Shown: positions 21,943-33,132 of the stretch, piece by piece
Position numbering within the stretch: the stretch's first letter is position 1
Layout of the letters: each line of letters starts with the position of its first letter
Assembly: GCF_000264995.1 (NCBI RefSeq)
Contig: NW_006767454.1
Location: forward strand, 1-64,000
Source of the DNA: Punctularia strigosozonata HHB-11173 SS5
Taxonomy: Eukaryota > Basidiomycota > Agaricomycetes > Corticiales > Punctulariaceae
DNA length: 64,000 nt
Direction: 5' to 3'
The notes under the pieces: generated by a model
The model's database searches: none
Told to the model about the DNA's origin: nothing
What the model saw: the letters and a program-made list of their open reading frames with translations, nothing else
Position numbers and translations under genes: made by a program

Positions 21943-22376
21943 ACCTATTTGTTACCTCAACAACGAGTCACTGCGATCAGAACTTGTCGTAGGTCTCAGA
22001 AACCGGACATTCTCTCGCGATATAAACCTCTTTGTAACATAGTATTTGTCGTCTCACCGTCGGTCTTTTCTGGATGTTGTCATCTTGGGTCGCTCCATTG
22101 ATATTCGTAGACTTGCTGCCAGGGAGTCGTACACGCTCATGTTCGTAGCAGATAGTAAAGCGATTGGTAATATCCAACCGATGAGAGGACGCCTGCTGGC
22201 CGGCGAATGCCGAGCTGATCAGTACGCCGACTCCCGCCACCACCACTTCCCTACTGGTCTCCTGCAATGGCTGCGAACCACATAACAATCGAGCAGATGA
22301 AAGGCACGGTCATTTATCTCGTTCCAATTTCCTCTCCTAGCTGAACTCTGGCCTTCTTCTTTTCAATTTCGGTCTG
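21943..22376. other. Spacer with the unresolved 5' end of the NDUFB10-like gene
   Basis: About 430 bp containing the 3' flank of the BSD2-like gene. The first exon of the next gene must lie here, but two candidate ATGs (22140 and 22267) are not equally good: only the one at 22140, with an intron of about 210 nt from 22167, keeps phase with the exon at 22377. I do not choose between them. Confidence 0.35.
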
Positions 22377-22643
22377 TAGCCGTCCTGAAGGCTCGGGACG
22401 ACCACGTTCGCGAGTCCTGGATTCGGGCCATGGAGCTCCGACTCATCAAGGAGCAGCTTGACAAATGCTACAAGGTCGAGGGCGTGAACCACAACGAGAA
22501 CTGTCGGAGTTTGGTGGACAGGTATCTGGGTATGCTGCAGGAGAGCAGGGTGCGTGCGGCTTCGGTTCTCGGGAATATATGCGCGTTGCTGACCGGTGCT
22601 CTCTCGTATACAGGTGAAGGGGTACAAGAACGTAGACGTATGA
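22377..22643 (+). CDS. NDUFB10: Complex I subunit, NDUFB10/12-kDa family (5' end not resolved)
   Basis: Accessory subunit of the membrane arm of mitochondrial NADH:ubiquinone oxidoreductase. Two exons are clear: 22377-22549 and 22614-22643, joined at GT-AG, giving AVLKARDDHVRESWIRAMEL, RLIKEQLDKCYKVEGVNHNE, NCRSLVDRYLGMLQESR and VKGYKNVDV before the TGA. The pattern CYxxEGVNHxENC with paired cysteines, followed by LxDRYLxxL, is diagnostic of fungal NDUFB10 proteins. The start lies upstream in another exon, so this entry is a 3' portion. The short C-terminus matches the fungal family. Confidence 0.8.
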
Positions 22644-23083
22644 CGCGGTCGTTAGAGCGTTGTACTCTTGCGCAGGGTGCAAGACAGCGTGTCGACTTGT
22701 CTTATCTCCTCTCCTTGCGTGTTGCATGTCGGAAGGTCCCAAGCAACCCTCATTTACTTGTCCACGTTTTCTCCTCGATGGGTGCATATGCACAGAGCCG
22801 GAACGCGACCGCTCTGCTTAGCCTTGAGCTCCCTTATGAGTGGGTTCCTTCGCACATATATACATCTTGCCACCTCTCGAAGGATGATCCATTGCGGCCG
22901 TGCAAAAGTGAACATGCCGGAAGCGGGTAGCATTATCGGAGTGTACGAGCAACATAAATATATAACACGCGTAGAACCCCGTTTTGAGATAACCCTCCGC
23001 ACCCTCTGGTCGATTATCTTCCCGGTGGACGCCGTCGCCATCGCCAGATTTCACCTACAAGTAGCCTAACAACTTTTTTTCTC
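22644..23083. other. Convergent 3' spacer
   Basis: About 440 bp between the 3' end of the NDUFB10-like gene and the 3' end of the TRAP-alpha-like gene. Frames on both strands are open by chance but show no family resemblance, and no repeat was noticed. Confidence 0.35.
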
Positions 23084-24248
23084 TCATTTCCTCCTCGTGC
23101 TCCGCTTCTTCTCCGCGCCGCTCTCCGCGCCGCTGAGCTCGTCGCCACTCGTGACGTTCCCGCTCTTCGTCCGCTTCGTCGCTTTGGGCTTTTTGAGGTG
23201 GTGCTCCGGGATCCACTCCTCCTGGTAGCCGCCCGCGCCGGTCGCGGTCACCGCGACGGGCTCGCTCACGGCGGAAGTCTTCGGCTTGCGTGCCTTCTTG
23301 GTCTGCGGGACGAAGGAGACGTAGGCAACGTAGCCGAGCCCGCCGAGGATGGCGGTAGTGAAGATGTAGGTGAGGATGCTGGGGATCAGTTTGGACGTGT
23401 CAGTGAGGGAGGGAGGGAAGGACTGGAGAGGGAGGTTGGGGCGTACAGTTTGATGTCGAACCAGGACACTTCGGGTTCGACGACGGTGATGATGCCATCG
23501 TAGGCGTCGACTTGGTAGACCGTGCCCTGAACCAAGGTTCAGTCACAGTTCAACAGAAAGTTCGAGGAAATCGTACCTCGGCGGCATGTTGTAACCAGAG
23601 CTTAAGACGGTGGTCACCGGGCTGAGGATAGGAATGAGCGGGTGTACTTGTATCGGCCTGTGCGGTTGTTATACCTTGAACCTGAGCGTCACCACGCATC
23701 AGTACATATTTCGTGGTAGCGGAATGTAGCATACGCACTCGCTGTAGAAGGTGAAAGGAAGCTGGATCTTCGCGCCTTCAAGGAGCGGGAGACCATATGT
23801 TAGCTGTGACACCTGTTGTACGAGTCAATCTCCCCTCGGCGAATTAGAGTTTCAGCAACGGATTGCGCACGTTCTTAACCAGAGCACCAGATTCTGCGTG
23901 GTGGATCGAGCCCCCGGCGTTCAGCAGGGTGATGTTGTGCTCCGAGTTGTTCTCGATGAGGAGAAGCATCTTATTCCGCTCTCCGTTCACCACCTCTGGT
24001 CACAAACACAATATCAGTTTCTAGAACGATTTCGTACAAGAGGGAAAGCGCACGTCCGAAGACATTTTCCTCAGGGAAAGCGGCGTGCACGACCACCTCA
24101 GGTTCCGCAGGATCACCGAGAGGGGCTGCAAAGTCGCGCACATGAGCAGATGCGATCATGCAACAGTCCAAAAAACCGTACAGGCATTGACAGAGACAAG
24201 TGCCCCTGCAACCAGGGCCAAAATACCGAATATCGACTGGAAACGCAT
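23084..24248 (-). CDS. IRC22: Translocon-associated protein alpha-like / Irc22-like ER membrane protein
   Basis: Type I ER membrane protein of the TRAP-alpha (SSR1) family, near the Sec61 translocon. The ATG at 24248 gives a signal peptide (MRFQSIFGILALVAGALVSV, cleavage near NA). Across small introns follow APLGDPAEPEVVVHAAFPEE, VVNGERNKMLLLIENNSEHN with ITLLNAGGSI, SQLTYGLPLLEGAKIQLPFT with FYSE, DHRLKLWLQHAAEGTVYQVD with AYDGIITVVEPEVSWFD, and a single transmembrane helix ILTYIFTTAILGGLGYVAYV. The cytosolic tail is Lys/Arg-rich, ending RRK. The lumenal fold with NNSEHN and the FYSE region is typical of the family. Individual introns are inferred, the overall match is strong. Confidence 0.85.
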
Positions 24249-24644
24249 GAGGACCAAAGACCGTACGAAGAGAAGAGGATGTTACGGCGATTCGACGTGG
24301 CGCTCCTCCTCTTGGAGTGCAGAGCTGCACGTGATCCCGACATTGCTCTTTCACGAAGTCTTTAGTCCGAGTAACGTCCGCTAGCTCGCTTTCTTGCACA
24401 GAAAAAAGTGCACTATGTTACAGAGTCAAGGGTCTACGTATATGTGAGGTAGGCATGTATTTGTTGTGCGAGAAAGGGGCCTCCTCGGCATGAATACTTG
24501 CGCGTACTCTGCAATACGCCTAGGCCGTAAGCGGCCGCGAGTCAGTCACGCAATCGCTGGCTTCCCCGCAATGATCACAGTCAAAGGTCGCTCAACGGCC
24601 GAAAACCTCCTTTGCAACCGACCTCAACGACGACAACGACGACA
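24249..24644. promoter_or_regulatory. Divergent intergenic region, TRAP-alpha-like and STR3
   Basis: About 400 bp between two divergent ATGs must hold both promoters. No TATA box or operator stands out; CA/ACGACGAC-rich DNA lies just before the STR3 start. The assignment rests on position alone. Confidence 0.4.
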
Positions 24645-26442
24645 ATGGCGCCGCCCTCGGTGTCGACCTCTAGCAAGGCCATCGCCCACGACCTGCCCAC
24701 TCCCGAGCCGGAGTCACCCATTCGGCCGAGGCAGCCCTACAAGTTCTCGACGCTCTGCGCGACAGTCGAACATCCGACTCAAAAGGACCAGTACGGCTCA
24801 AGCTCGATTCCAATCTACCAGACCGCGACCTTCAAGGGCGTCGAGGGAGAGTATGACTACACCCGCAGCGGGAACCCGACCCGAACTCATCTGCGTGAGT
24901 ATCCGGCTTCTGCACAACGCAGTCCCTTCTCGAGCCCCGGATGGGCGCTCTGCTTTATTCATACTATCGTGGAAAGTACACCCTTTTGGCGAGCTGCTTT
25001 GCATCCTTCTCGCTGCGCTGGAAGATTCGAACGCAGGCGCTTCCTTGATGGCGACCCCGTTCTTCTCCGGATCCTAGCAGAGAGCGAACTCTAACTGTGA
25101 GACAACCAACAGAGCACCACATCGCAAAGATTTCTGCCGCCGGCCATGCATTCACAGTATCATCTGGAATGGCAGCGCTCGACGTGATCACGCGGCTCCT
25201 GAAGCCGGGAGACGAAGTCATCGCCGGCGACGACCTGTACGGCGGCACCAACCGCCTGCTCACGTACCTCAAGACCCATTCGGGCGTTATAGTCCACCAT
25301 GTAGACACGACGGATCCACTTTCCGTCCTGCCTCATCTGCATCCGACGAAGACGGCGATGGTCCTCCTGGAGTCGCCCACTAACCCGCTGCTGAAGATAT
25401 GCGACATCGCACGGATCAGCAAGGACGTGAAGGAGCGCAGCCCGAACGCGCTCGTGGTCGTCGACAACACGATGATGAGCCCGTACCTGCAGCGACCGCT
25501 CGAGCACGGCGCGGACATCGTGTACGACTCCGCCACTAAGTACCTCAGCGGCCACCACGACCTGATGGCGGGCGTCATCTGCTGCAATCGCGACGACATA
25601 GCCAAGGTTAGCTCTAATCAACCCACTTCCGAATCTTCAAGTTGTGCGAAACGCGGAGCATTCCGGCGCGGTTCGGCATGAGCGGCCGCCAGCCATTATG
25701 GATGGAGACTTGGTACTGACCACTTACCTCCGCTAGCAAATCGCATTCATTATCAACTCGGTCGGGAATGCTCTGACACCGTTCGACTCCTTCCTCCTCC
25801 TCCGGGGCATTAAGACCCTCGCCATCCGCATGGATCGTCAACAAGCTACCGCGATGGCCGTGGCCACCATGCTTCAGGGCCTAGGCTTCCAGGTACGCGG
25901 GATCCCCATTCCTCAGTTCAATGCACTCGTGTTGTCTGACCCAAGAGTGACGCCTTCGTCGATGTAATAGGTGCACTACCCCGGGCTGCCGAACCACCCC
26001 GGCCGAGAAATCCACGAGAGAATCGCGTCCGGATACGGTGCGGTCCTGAGCTTCACGACCGGCGATAAGGCGCTCAGCGAACGCATCGTGGGCGCGACGC
26101 GGCTCTGGGGTATTAGCGTCAGCTTCGGGGCCGTGAACTCGTTGATCAGTATGCCCTGCGTCATGTCGTGAGTGTTGTACGCGGCTCCGAACGTGACGAA
26201 TGCTCACCGGCTGTATTATCGCCAGTCACGCGTCCATTGACGCTGCTACCCGTGCTGCCCGCGGTCTTCCGGAGGACCTGATTCGGCTCTGCGTCGGTAT
26301 CGAGGATCCGTCGGATCTCCTGGACGACCTTGAGCGTGCTTTGTTGGAGGCGGGTGCTATCACCCTCGACGCTGCGAATAAGGAACATCATTATGTCCGC
26401 GCCAAGCGTCCTCTTCAAGCCGAACCAGCTTCTATTACGTAA
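24645..26442 (+). CDS. STR3: Cystathionine beta-lyase
   Basis: PLP enzyme that cleaves cystathionine to homocysteine, pyruvate and ammonia in methionine synthesis. Five exons (24645-24894, 25113-25606, 25737-25892, 25971-26167, 26226-26442) give 437 residues. Family marks: SIPIYQTATF, YDYTRSGNPTRTHLQHHIAK spanning intron 1, SSGMAALDVITRLLKPGDEV, LYGGTNRLL, ESPTNPLLKI, VVDNTMMSPYLQRPLEHGAD, the PLP lysine in SATKYLSGHHDLMAG, SVGNALTPFDSFLLLRGIKT, and the C-terminal LIRLCVGIEDPSDLLDDLER. The first intron (218 nt) is much longer than its neighbours. The ATG at 24645 is the first in frame; the upstream extension has no ATG. YTRSGNPTR and the length favour beta-lyase over gamma-synthase or gamma-lyase. 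Confidence 0.94.
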
Positions 26443-26515
26443 GATTCCGCATTTTCCCTGGTCTGTCTTTCCGTGCTGAGAGCCGAGTTGCAGCCGCGCT
26501 GTGGAGAAACTCGCC

Positions 26516-28288
26516 ATGCAGGAGCGTCCGCAGCATCAGGAAATATTCGTCAGCGCCCCGGGAAAGGTCATCTTGTTCGGAGAGCACGCTGTCGTGCACG
26601 GAGTCGTGAGTATACTCCCTGAGGCTTACGCGCCGCGTCTGACGCATCTTTAGACTGCAATTGCGGCCTCCGTCGACTTGCGTTGCTACGGTCTCGCCTC
26701 ACCTCGATACGACGACAAGATTTCGGTTCATTTCCACGACATAGACAACCTGTACTTCGAGTGGGACGTCGAATCCTTGCCATGGGATGCAGTGACGCCC
26801 GTACCGAATGGAGAAGCCCATCCAGACGTCCTGGACGCGAAGCTCATTGACGCCATCACAGAGCGCGCGCTCTCAGAGGAGCTTCGGAACCACGCGAAAG
26901 CCCGGCAGGCCGCGATAACATTCTTGTATTTGTATATGATATTGGCGCAAGGTTCCGTGAGGCAAGTTCTCTTCGCTGCCATCCGCGTTGAACTCGCGCG
27001 CTGACTGCGCCACGACCCCGGGGTTCCAGGCCGACCTACCACTTCACGGCCCGTGCGACCCTTCCCGTCGGTGCAGGGCTCGGCTCTTCGGCGTCTTTCT
27101 CTGTGTGCTGTGCCACTTCTCTGCTGCTTCTGCATGAACGCATCAGCCTTCCCCGACCTGCAGCGCCGACGAGCGATGGTCAGGATGGCCTGCCAGGTCA
27201 TGTACATATTTCCCATCAGGGACGACGAGCGATACCACCGGACACCGCCGAGGAGGTGAACCGCTGGGCGTTCGTCGCCGAGAAGATTCTGCATGGAAAT
27301 CCGAGTGGAGTCGACAACAGCGTGGCAGTATATGGTGGTGCGTTGGCGTACACCCGAGCGGGCTTCGGAAGGAAGAGCGGGATGGAACCCATCCAGGGGT
27401 AAGTCAATGAATCCCAGCTGTCATTATCATCCCGGTCCTGACTTTCTCATCCATAGCTTCAAGTCGATGAAATTCCTTCTGACAGACACCACGGTATCTC
27501 GTGACACCAAACGCCTTGTAGCCGGCGTGTCTGAGAAGAAGGCGCGCGTGAGTCTTGCATGCTCGAGAGCTTTAACCCCGGCATCTTGACAATGCTCTGC
27601 GTATAGGAACCGGAGCTTGTAGACGGCATTCTTGCGGCCATTCAAAGCATAAGCGAGGAAGCGTACCGGGCGCTCTCAGACCCTGAGCTGCCCCGGTCTG
27701 ACCTCCTGTCAGCTCTTTCTGTGCGTTCCAATCCATCATCGCTCCTCTTTGTGAATACGACGGCTGAATATTCACCGGCTTCTGTAGGCGTTAATCGCTG
27801 AGAACCACGCGCATCTCGTCACCCTGGGTGTTTCCCACGCGACCCTGGAAGCCATCAAAGCGAAGACCGCATCTGCGCCGTACCATCTGAGCACCAAGCT
27901 CACAGGCGCCGGGGGCGGAGGCTGCTCCGTCACACTCGTCCCAGACGGTGAGACTTCCTTCTGCATGGAGCACCCGGACCCCCATGCTGATTATTCCCGG
28001 GAAATGTTCGTAGATATCAAGGAAGATAACCTGCGAGACCTGCTCGAGAGCCTATCGGCTGATGGCTTCCGACCCTACATAACCTCAGTGGGCGGTAGCG
28101 GCCTGGGCGTACTCTCGCCTTACCACCAGCGCAGGCATTCCCCCGTCACCCCTCCGGAGAGCCCACCGGATCACGAGGACGGGCAAATCGCCCTCCGCGA
28201 CACCCTTTTGCGGAGCGCCTTCGAGACGAAGAGCGTGGGTGAGCTCGCCGCCTGGGCGGACGCATGCGGTCGCTGGCTCTACGTTTGA
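26516..28288 (+). CDS. ERG12: Mevalonate kinase
   Basis: GHMP kinase that phosphorylates mevalonate in the isoprenoid pathway. The ATG at 26516 opens MQERPQHQEIFVSAPGKVIL with FGEHAVVHG, the N-terminal GHMP signature. Spliced exons add TAIAASVDLRCYGL, the phosphate loop LPVGAGLGSSASFSVCCATS, NRWAFVAEKILHGNPSGVDN, FKSMKFLLTDTTVSRDTKRL, NHAHLVTLGVSHATLEAIKA, KLTGAGGGGCSVTL and a C-terminal extension ending WLYV. The catalytic Asp is in GVDN, and the third GHMP motif is complete. It starts only 73 bp after the STR3 stop on the same strand, and ends about 570 bp before the convergent terpene synthase. Confidence 0.94.
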
Positions 28289-28861
28289 AAGAGTTGCCGA
28301 AGAAGCGCGTGGCCAGTGCGGGAGATGCGCGGATTGCGATACGTACATGCTGCGTACATGTGTAAAATTACTCGGATAATCGTTGTCTGTACTCACGGGC
28401 GTCAAGCGGATCCACGCAAGCTTTAGAGTTGTAGCCCATAATGGACAGATCTAGATCTCCCGTGCGAGCGAGGGGCCTTGCTGCTCCCCTCGTGGCGTAA
28501 ATGGCTCCGTGGACTGGCTGTCGTGATACACCATCGTTAGGCTCGCCGCGCTCCCGCGAGCCGTGAGATGGAACGGTATTGAGCTGAGCTATGATCGTAC
28601 GTTATTTGGCCCTTGATTGTATACTCCACCTCGTCGCAGGCAATACTCCTTCCCATCCCCCTCGTTTGATGCAATCAACTGATCCGCCGCAGGTCAAACA
28701 ATCCATATATAAATGTGGACACGCCTCTACAGATGATTCTACACTATTAATTTACTCGTTATAACTCATGGGCATACAGGGCAATAGGCGGGATGCGCGA
28801 TGTCTAGGGAACTTTTGTGAGATGCCGGCGCGCTGTGCACAAGCGAGCGGATTGCGCGGCA
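28289..28861. other. Convergent spacer between ERG12 and the terpene synthase
   Basis: About 570 bp of 3' flanking DNA with no frame of interest. It contains AT-rich DNA near 28740-28770, compatible with polyadenylation of either gene, but no specific signal can be fixed. Confidence 0.4.
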
Positions 28862-30194
28862 TTATTTCAGATCTGGATCTCCTGAGAAACGCAACGTGAG
28901 GAAAAGGGGGGTACGGAGCACGAGGTCGGATGGGGATCGTACCTCGTCGCTGCTGCCCGGGTCCTCACGGGGCCGCAGTACCACCAAACGGGTCGCTTTC
29001 ACTTCTTCGTGGCGAGGACCGAAGTACCGCTGGGTCTCAAAGCTCCAGATCAGGTTCCCAATCACCCAGTGCTCCATCGCCGCGACGTAGCGCGCGACGG
29101 CGGCGTCGACTTGCGGGGTCCAGCTCGGGAGCATAGCCTTCTTCGCCGTGAAGCGATCCATCAGGTCGCGGAAGTATTCGCCGATGTAGTCCGACGTCTC
29201 TTGCAGGGTCGTGCCGTTGGCTTGCATCAGGACGGTCACGATATTGTTCCCGCTGAGACCTTTCGCCTGCTCCATATCGTACGAGTAGACGTCCTGAGGC
29301 CGGTTTCAGCGTTGCTGAGCGATAGAGTACGATGAGACCTGCACTTACGTTGGACCAGCAGACCATGTCGGCTGCCGCCCAGTATAGGCTCATGAAGGTG
29401 GCGTCTTCGAAAACGTAGTCTGGCAGATCGATGCCGAGCACAGCCTCGAAGAGCCCAAAGCACAGGCGGATCGCGCTGTTCTCTCGGCGGAGGTTCGTGA
29501 AAGCCTCGACGTCCAGGACCAGGCCATGTTCACGATACTCGGCTTCGCGAGAGACCGCCTGGAGGTGCGCGTGTGAACATCATGCTTCATTGAACGGACA
29601 ATATGACCATTAACCTCGATGTATTTATCGCAGTGGTTCAAAAAGCGCCGAGCGCACGCGGGGCCTGCCAGACGAAGGAATCTGGTCCTGAAGCTAATCG
29701 AGGCAGTTCCGAAGCAATGTCAGTCTCAGACCGCGTGAGTAAGGAGTGGTTGCCACAAACTCTTTGGTCATCTTGGCCAAGGCAGAGCCGTCGAGCCAGT
29801 CATCGTGTCTCATCGCGTTGAGAAAGACGTTGCCGGTCTTGCGGGCGTCCTCGCCATCCTGGTCGTCGGAAACCTCGTCAACGACAAACTAAAAGAGACC
29901 TATGGTCAGTACGACGCGAAGGGTATGACGCAATTCGCTGTATCCTACCAGCAGGTTGACGAAGTCGCATGTAGTGCGGAATTCCTCGTAGCCTGCATAT
30001 GGGTAGGTATGCGAGACGAGCAGTTCGTTGCATCCTTGGACGAAGAAGGCGCGCTTCCGATCCGTGAAGACGTTGTAGCTGTTGATCCAGGCAGAAGACT
30101 CGGCCCCGGCCTGCTTGTAGTGAGGGTTGGTGGAACCCTTCAGAGGGCACACAGCGTGAAGGTCGGGCAGGTAGAAATGGGTGGCGGACGGCAT
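28862..30194 (-). CDS. Class I sesquiterpene synthase (trichodiene/STS type)
   Basis: Terpene cyclase that ionises a prenyl diphosphate, most likely farnesyl diphosphate, to a sesquiterpene; the product cannot be read from sequence. The ATG at 30194 begins [20 protein letters not shown]. The metal-binding DExxD motif appears as [20 protein letters not shown], and NDxxSxxxE as [20 protein letters not shown], formed by splicing at a GT-AG intron near 29296-29347. The RY pair that senses diphosphate is in FETQRYFGP. Other family marks are [32 protein letters not shown] and [17 protein letters not shown]. The C-terminus ends FSGDPDLK. Active-site residues are intact. It faces mevalonate kinase, a precursor-supply gene. 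Confidence 0.9.
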
Positions 30195-32101
30195 GGAAGG
30201 CGGCTGTTGGGTGGTCGGTAGGCTGTTTGGAACGATGCCTCAACCCAGCCGCGAGCCCGCGCTTTTATAACGCTTCGGGAGAGGCATCATGAGGGAATAT
30301 GAATAATTCATAGGCGGAAGACCAAGAAGTGCGCATCTGCGAATATCGTGTGTGGCCGGTTCGCGTCACCGTGGATAGGAGACGCGTTCAGCCGAGGTTC
30401 CCGTGTCCGTCGAGACACGGTTCGGTTGCAACCCGCGAGGGGTCGTTGCTCGAACATTCAGAAGAAGACGTTTGCGGCTCACGGTTCATCAAGGGCCATC
30501 CCCTTTTTTTCGCGGCGATCATTGGATCGCAAGGGATCCGCCGCAAAGACCGCGCAGGTCTGAGCTGACGGTGAGATTATGACGGAGTTTCGCGCGTTCC
30601 CAGGCTCTGCGAGCCAGCATGGTGCCGCGCAACTTGCCGCGAGCTCGGATGTCATTTCATAATGCCGGATTCGAATTCGAGAAGTCACGTATGGATGTTA
30701 TTGCATCTTTCTGGTTCACTTGGAAAGATTTCAGCGAGCATAAATGTGTGATTGCTGCCGGGAATACGCCCGCGAATCACGCATTGGATAATTGTACGCA
30801 TTGTCATTCTCGATTCAGAGCTCCGTTCTCTTTCCGTAGTCACACATCATTCGCCTCGAAATCGCACGTTTTGCAAAGCCATGGACTGAAGTGTTCCTGG
30901 CAGGACCGACAGTTGATCCGTGTTCCGTTCTTTCTGCGTGGCAACTGCGTGGCGACTGCGATTGTCATCTGTCGCACAGCTGAGTGGCGCCTCTCAGCGG
31001 CGAAGTTTCCCGCCGACCTACCGTTTATTAAAGCAAGTCAGATACGATCTGGAGCTGTTCGAACGAATCGGTAATAATGCAGCCGAGTCGGTTCTATGTC
31101 CTCGCAATACGGAGCACAAATGTCCGGCTGTAAACTCGCTGCACAATGCAGACGTTGCGTACCCGCAGTCTCCGAGAGATGCGCTGCATGGTCGCAGCTA
31201 TGCCTACGTACAGGATTGTGTCCTCGACTCGTGCATCGGCATCGTCGTCCACGCGCAGTAAAAATTGCAATGAGGAGGCGCGGATCAGCGTTTCGATCAA
31301 ACACGCGATATAGGGGGCCTTGACTGAGCCCTCCGCCAGCCCCCCGTTGCGACTCTCGGATCTGCAAACGCGCTGTGTAGGCTGCTGGCCCGCTCTGAGA
31401 TCTGAGACATGACCCCGAGAAAACGATGTACCCTACATGGAGATGCGGTCGTGATGATCAGCAAGCGCTCTACGGAAAGAGTGCGTTTAGTGCGTTTGCA
31501 GAGGGATCTCGAGCTGAATCCAATTTGTTGGAACGTGGACCGCGTTCACCTCGTGTTGCCGCTCGGAGTGCTTAACTACGACCGGGGAACGTGTCTTAGA
31601 CGGCAATGGAAGTGCTGGAAATGAAAGCGCGTGCTCTGAGTCAGGCAGGGCCGACGGTGTCCGTATATACACGGCGAGGTCCCGATAGTAATAATCACCG
31701 GCGCGACAGCCGTTGCAAGCAGGCCCCCGCGGCTTCGCGACGGCAAGGGTGCGTCGACGTGCCCCGGTGGGGTGTTGAGGACAGAGATGGCGATGCATAG
31801 CAAATTGCACAAAGCCGACTGTTTCGGGCGTCGGATCTATAACTGATATCATGATGAGCGATCAGGTTGGCGGGAGTCGCCATATGCATACGACCGGGAC
31901 GGAAATGCGTTGCGATAGTCGGAGCACGGGGGGATTACAAGGGTGTGCGCGACCACATGCGAGGAAAGAGCGTCGCACAGGAGAGGGGGGTAGCAGCGAC
32001 CGCCACGATGGGACGAGAAGAGGTGGCGGCGGCGGTATCCCATGCCATCCCGATCGTGAGCGGGGCCAGTTTAACGTACAGGTATCGGATATAGCTCGGT
32101 C
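30195..32101. other. 1.9-kb gene-free stretch upstream of the terpene synthase
   Basis: This is the longest gene-free stretch in the middle of the window. The terpene-synthase promoter lies at its left end, with CTTTTATAACGC near 30260 as a possible TATA element about 70 bp before the ATG. Open frames of 60-150 codons occur on both strands, but most are mutually overlapping, compositionally plain and resemble nothing known. The right end is the 3' flank of RPB5. No transposon termini or tRNA were recognised. Confidence 0.45.
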
Positions 32102-33035
32102 TTAAAAGCATATGCGATAACTCGCGTAACGCCCGGCGGTCTCACTGGGTCGAGTGATTTTGACGACCTGGCCCCGCCGGAGTCCGTAGTAGCGGGCGAC
32201 AGGATCGGCAAGTTGAATACGGGGTAACTGAGTCTCTTTCAGTCGGCTGCAAGAGATTGCGTCATCGTTCGAGACCTTGCTATAGCTGGCATCGTAGGCA
32301 GCGGCTCAAACACGCACTATTTTTCGAGCAGGTTTCGCTTCTCTTCAGGTGTGAGGACCTCGTGCCGCGGGACGAGGGTATGGTGGGTGATGTTCACAAG
32401 CAAGTCAGATTCTGAGAACTCTTCGAGCCTGAATTGAGCGGACATTGCGACGATGACCTGGGGATCATATAAGATATGAGGGTAAGATTAAGGGTGGGGG
32501 GCGGAACAGACCTTGCGGGCGGACGGGGTCATGTTCCCAGGGAAGATGATGATACCCCGCTGTATGGACTTCTCCTCGAGAATACCCAGCAATCTAACCT
32601 CCGTTGGTCGATATACACAATAAGGGTTTGATAGCCTTCCGTTTCCACACTCACTTTCGCATAGTCTTCACGCCGACGCTCTTCTCCTCTGAGAAAAACA
32701 CGAATATTTGGTCCGCCGGGTTCGCGCGCGAGTTGGTGAAAAAATTGAGCTGATTTCGACTGGCCCGCAGCTCCTGAGTGAGTCTCGGAGGGACAGGCCA
32801 CCCACGTACTTGTTCAACTCACTCTACGCTGCCCCCGTTGTTCGCGTAAGCTTGCCGGAAAGTAGCCAGATCCATCTGTATTTCGTCGTCCGAGACTTGG
32901 AATCCCTGCAGCACGGCATGAGCTCTCGTGTGGCAGCAAACACCAAGACGACTCCAGGCCAACCCTGTCCTTGACGAGTTCATGTATCGTCCTGTTGACC
33001 TTCCACAGTTTTGCAGACTCATCGGCGTCAGCCAT
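32102..33035 (-). CDS. RPB5: RNA polymerases I, II and III shared subunit RPABC1
   Basis: Common jaw subunit of the three nuclear RNA polymerases. From the ATG at 33035, spliced exons give [73 protein letters not shown] with [54 protein letters not shown] with [20 protein letters not shown], and the assembly domain [20 protein letters not shown] with [15 protein letters not shown]. These match the family end to end, including the signature VPxHxxLxxEEK. The start is 97 bp from the divergent SWD2 start. Confidence 0.93.
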
Positions 33036-33132
33036 TGTAGCAAGGAAGGACAGTAAGCTGAGTGGTAAGGTACAAGTCTGAGAGCCGAAGTTCTCGCTTC
33101 AGCCACCGGCGCGTCCTTCGACAACACCCCTC
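33036..33132. promoter_or_regulatory. 97-bp divergent promoter, RPB5 and SWD2
   Basis: Only 97 bp separate the two start codons, so the two promoters must share this space or reach into coding sequence. No TATA box is visible. Both genes serve transcription. Confidence 0.5.

Noticed and set aside
30619-31261. Overlapping 113- and 151-codon frames upstream of the terpene synthase
   Set aside because: Mutually overlapping, no motif or splice support, no likeness to cluster genes such as P450s or transporters.
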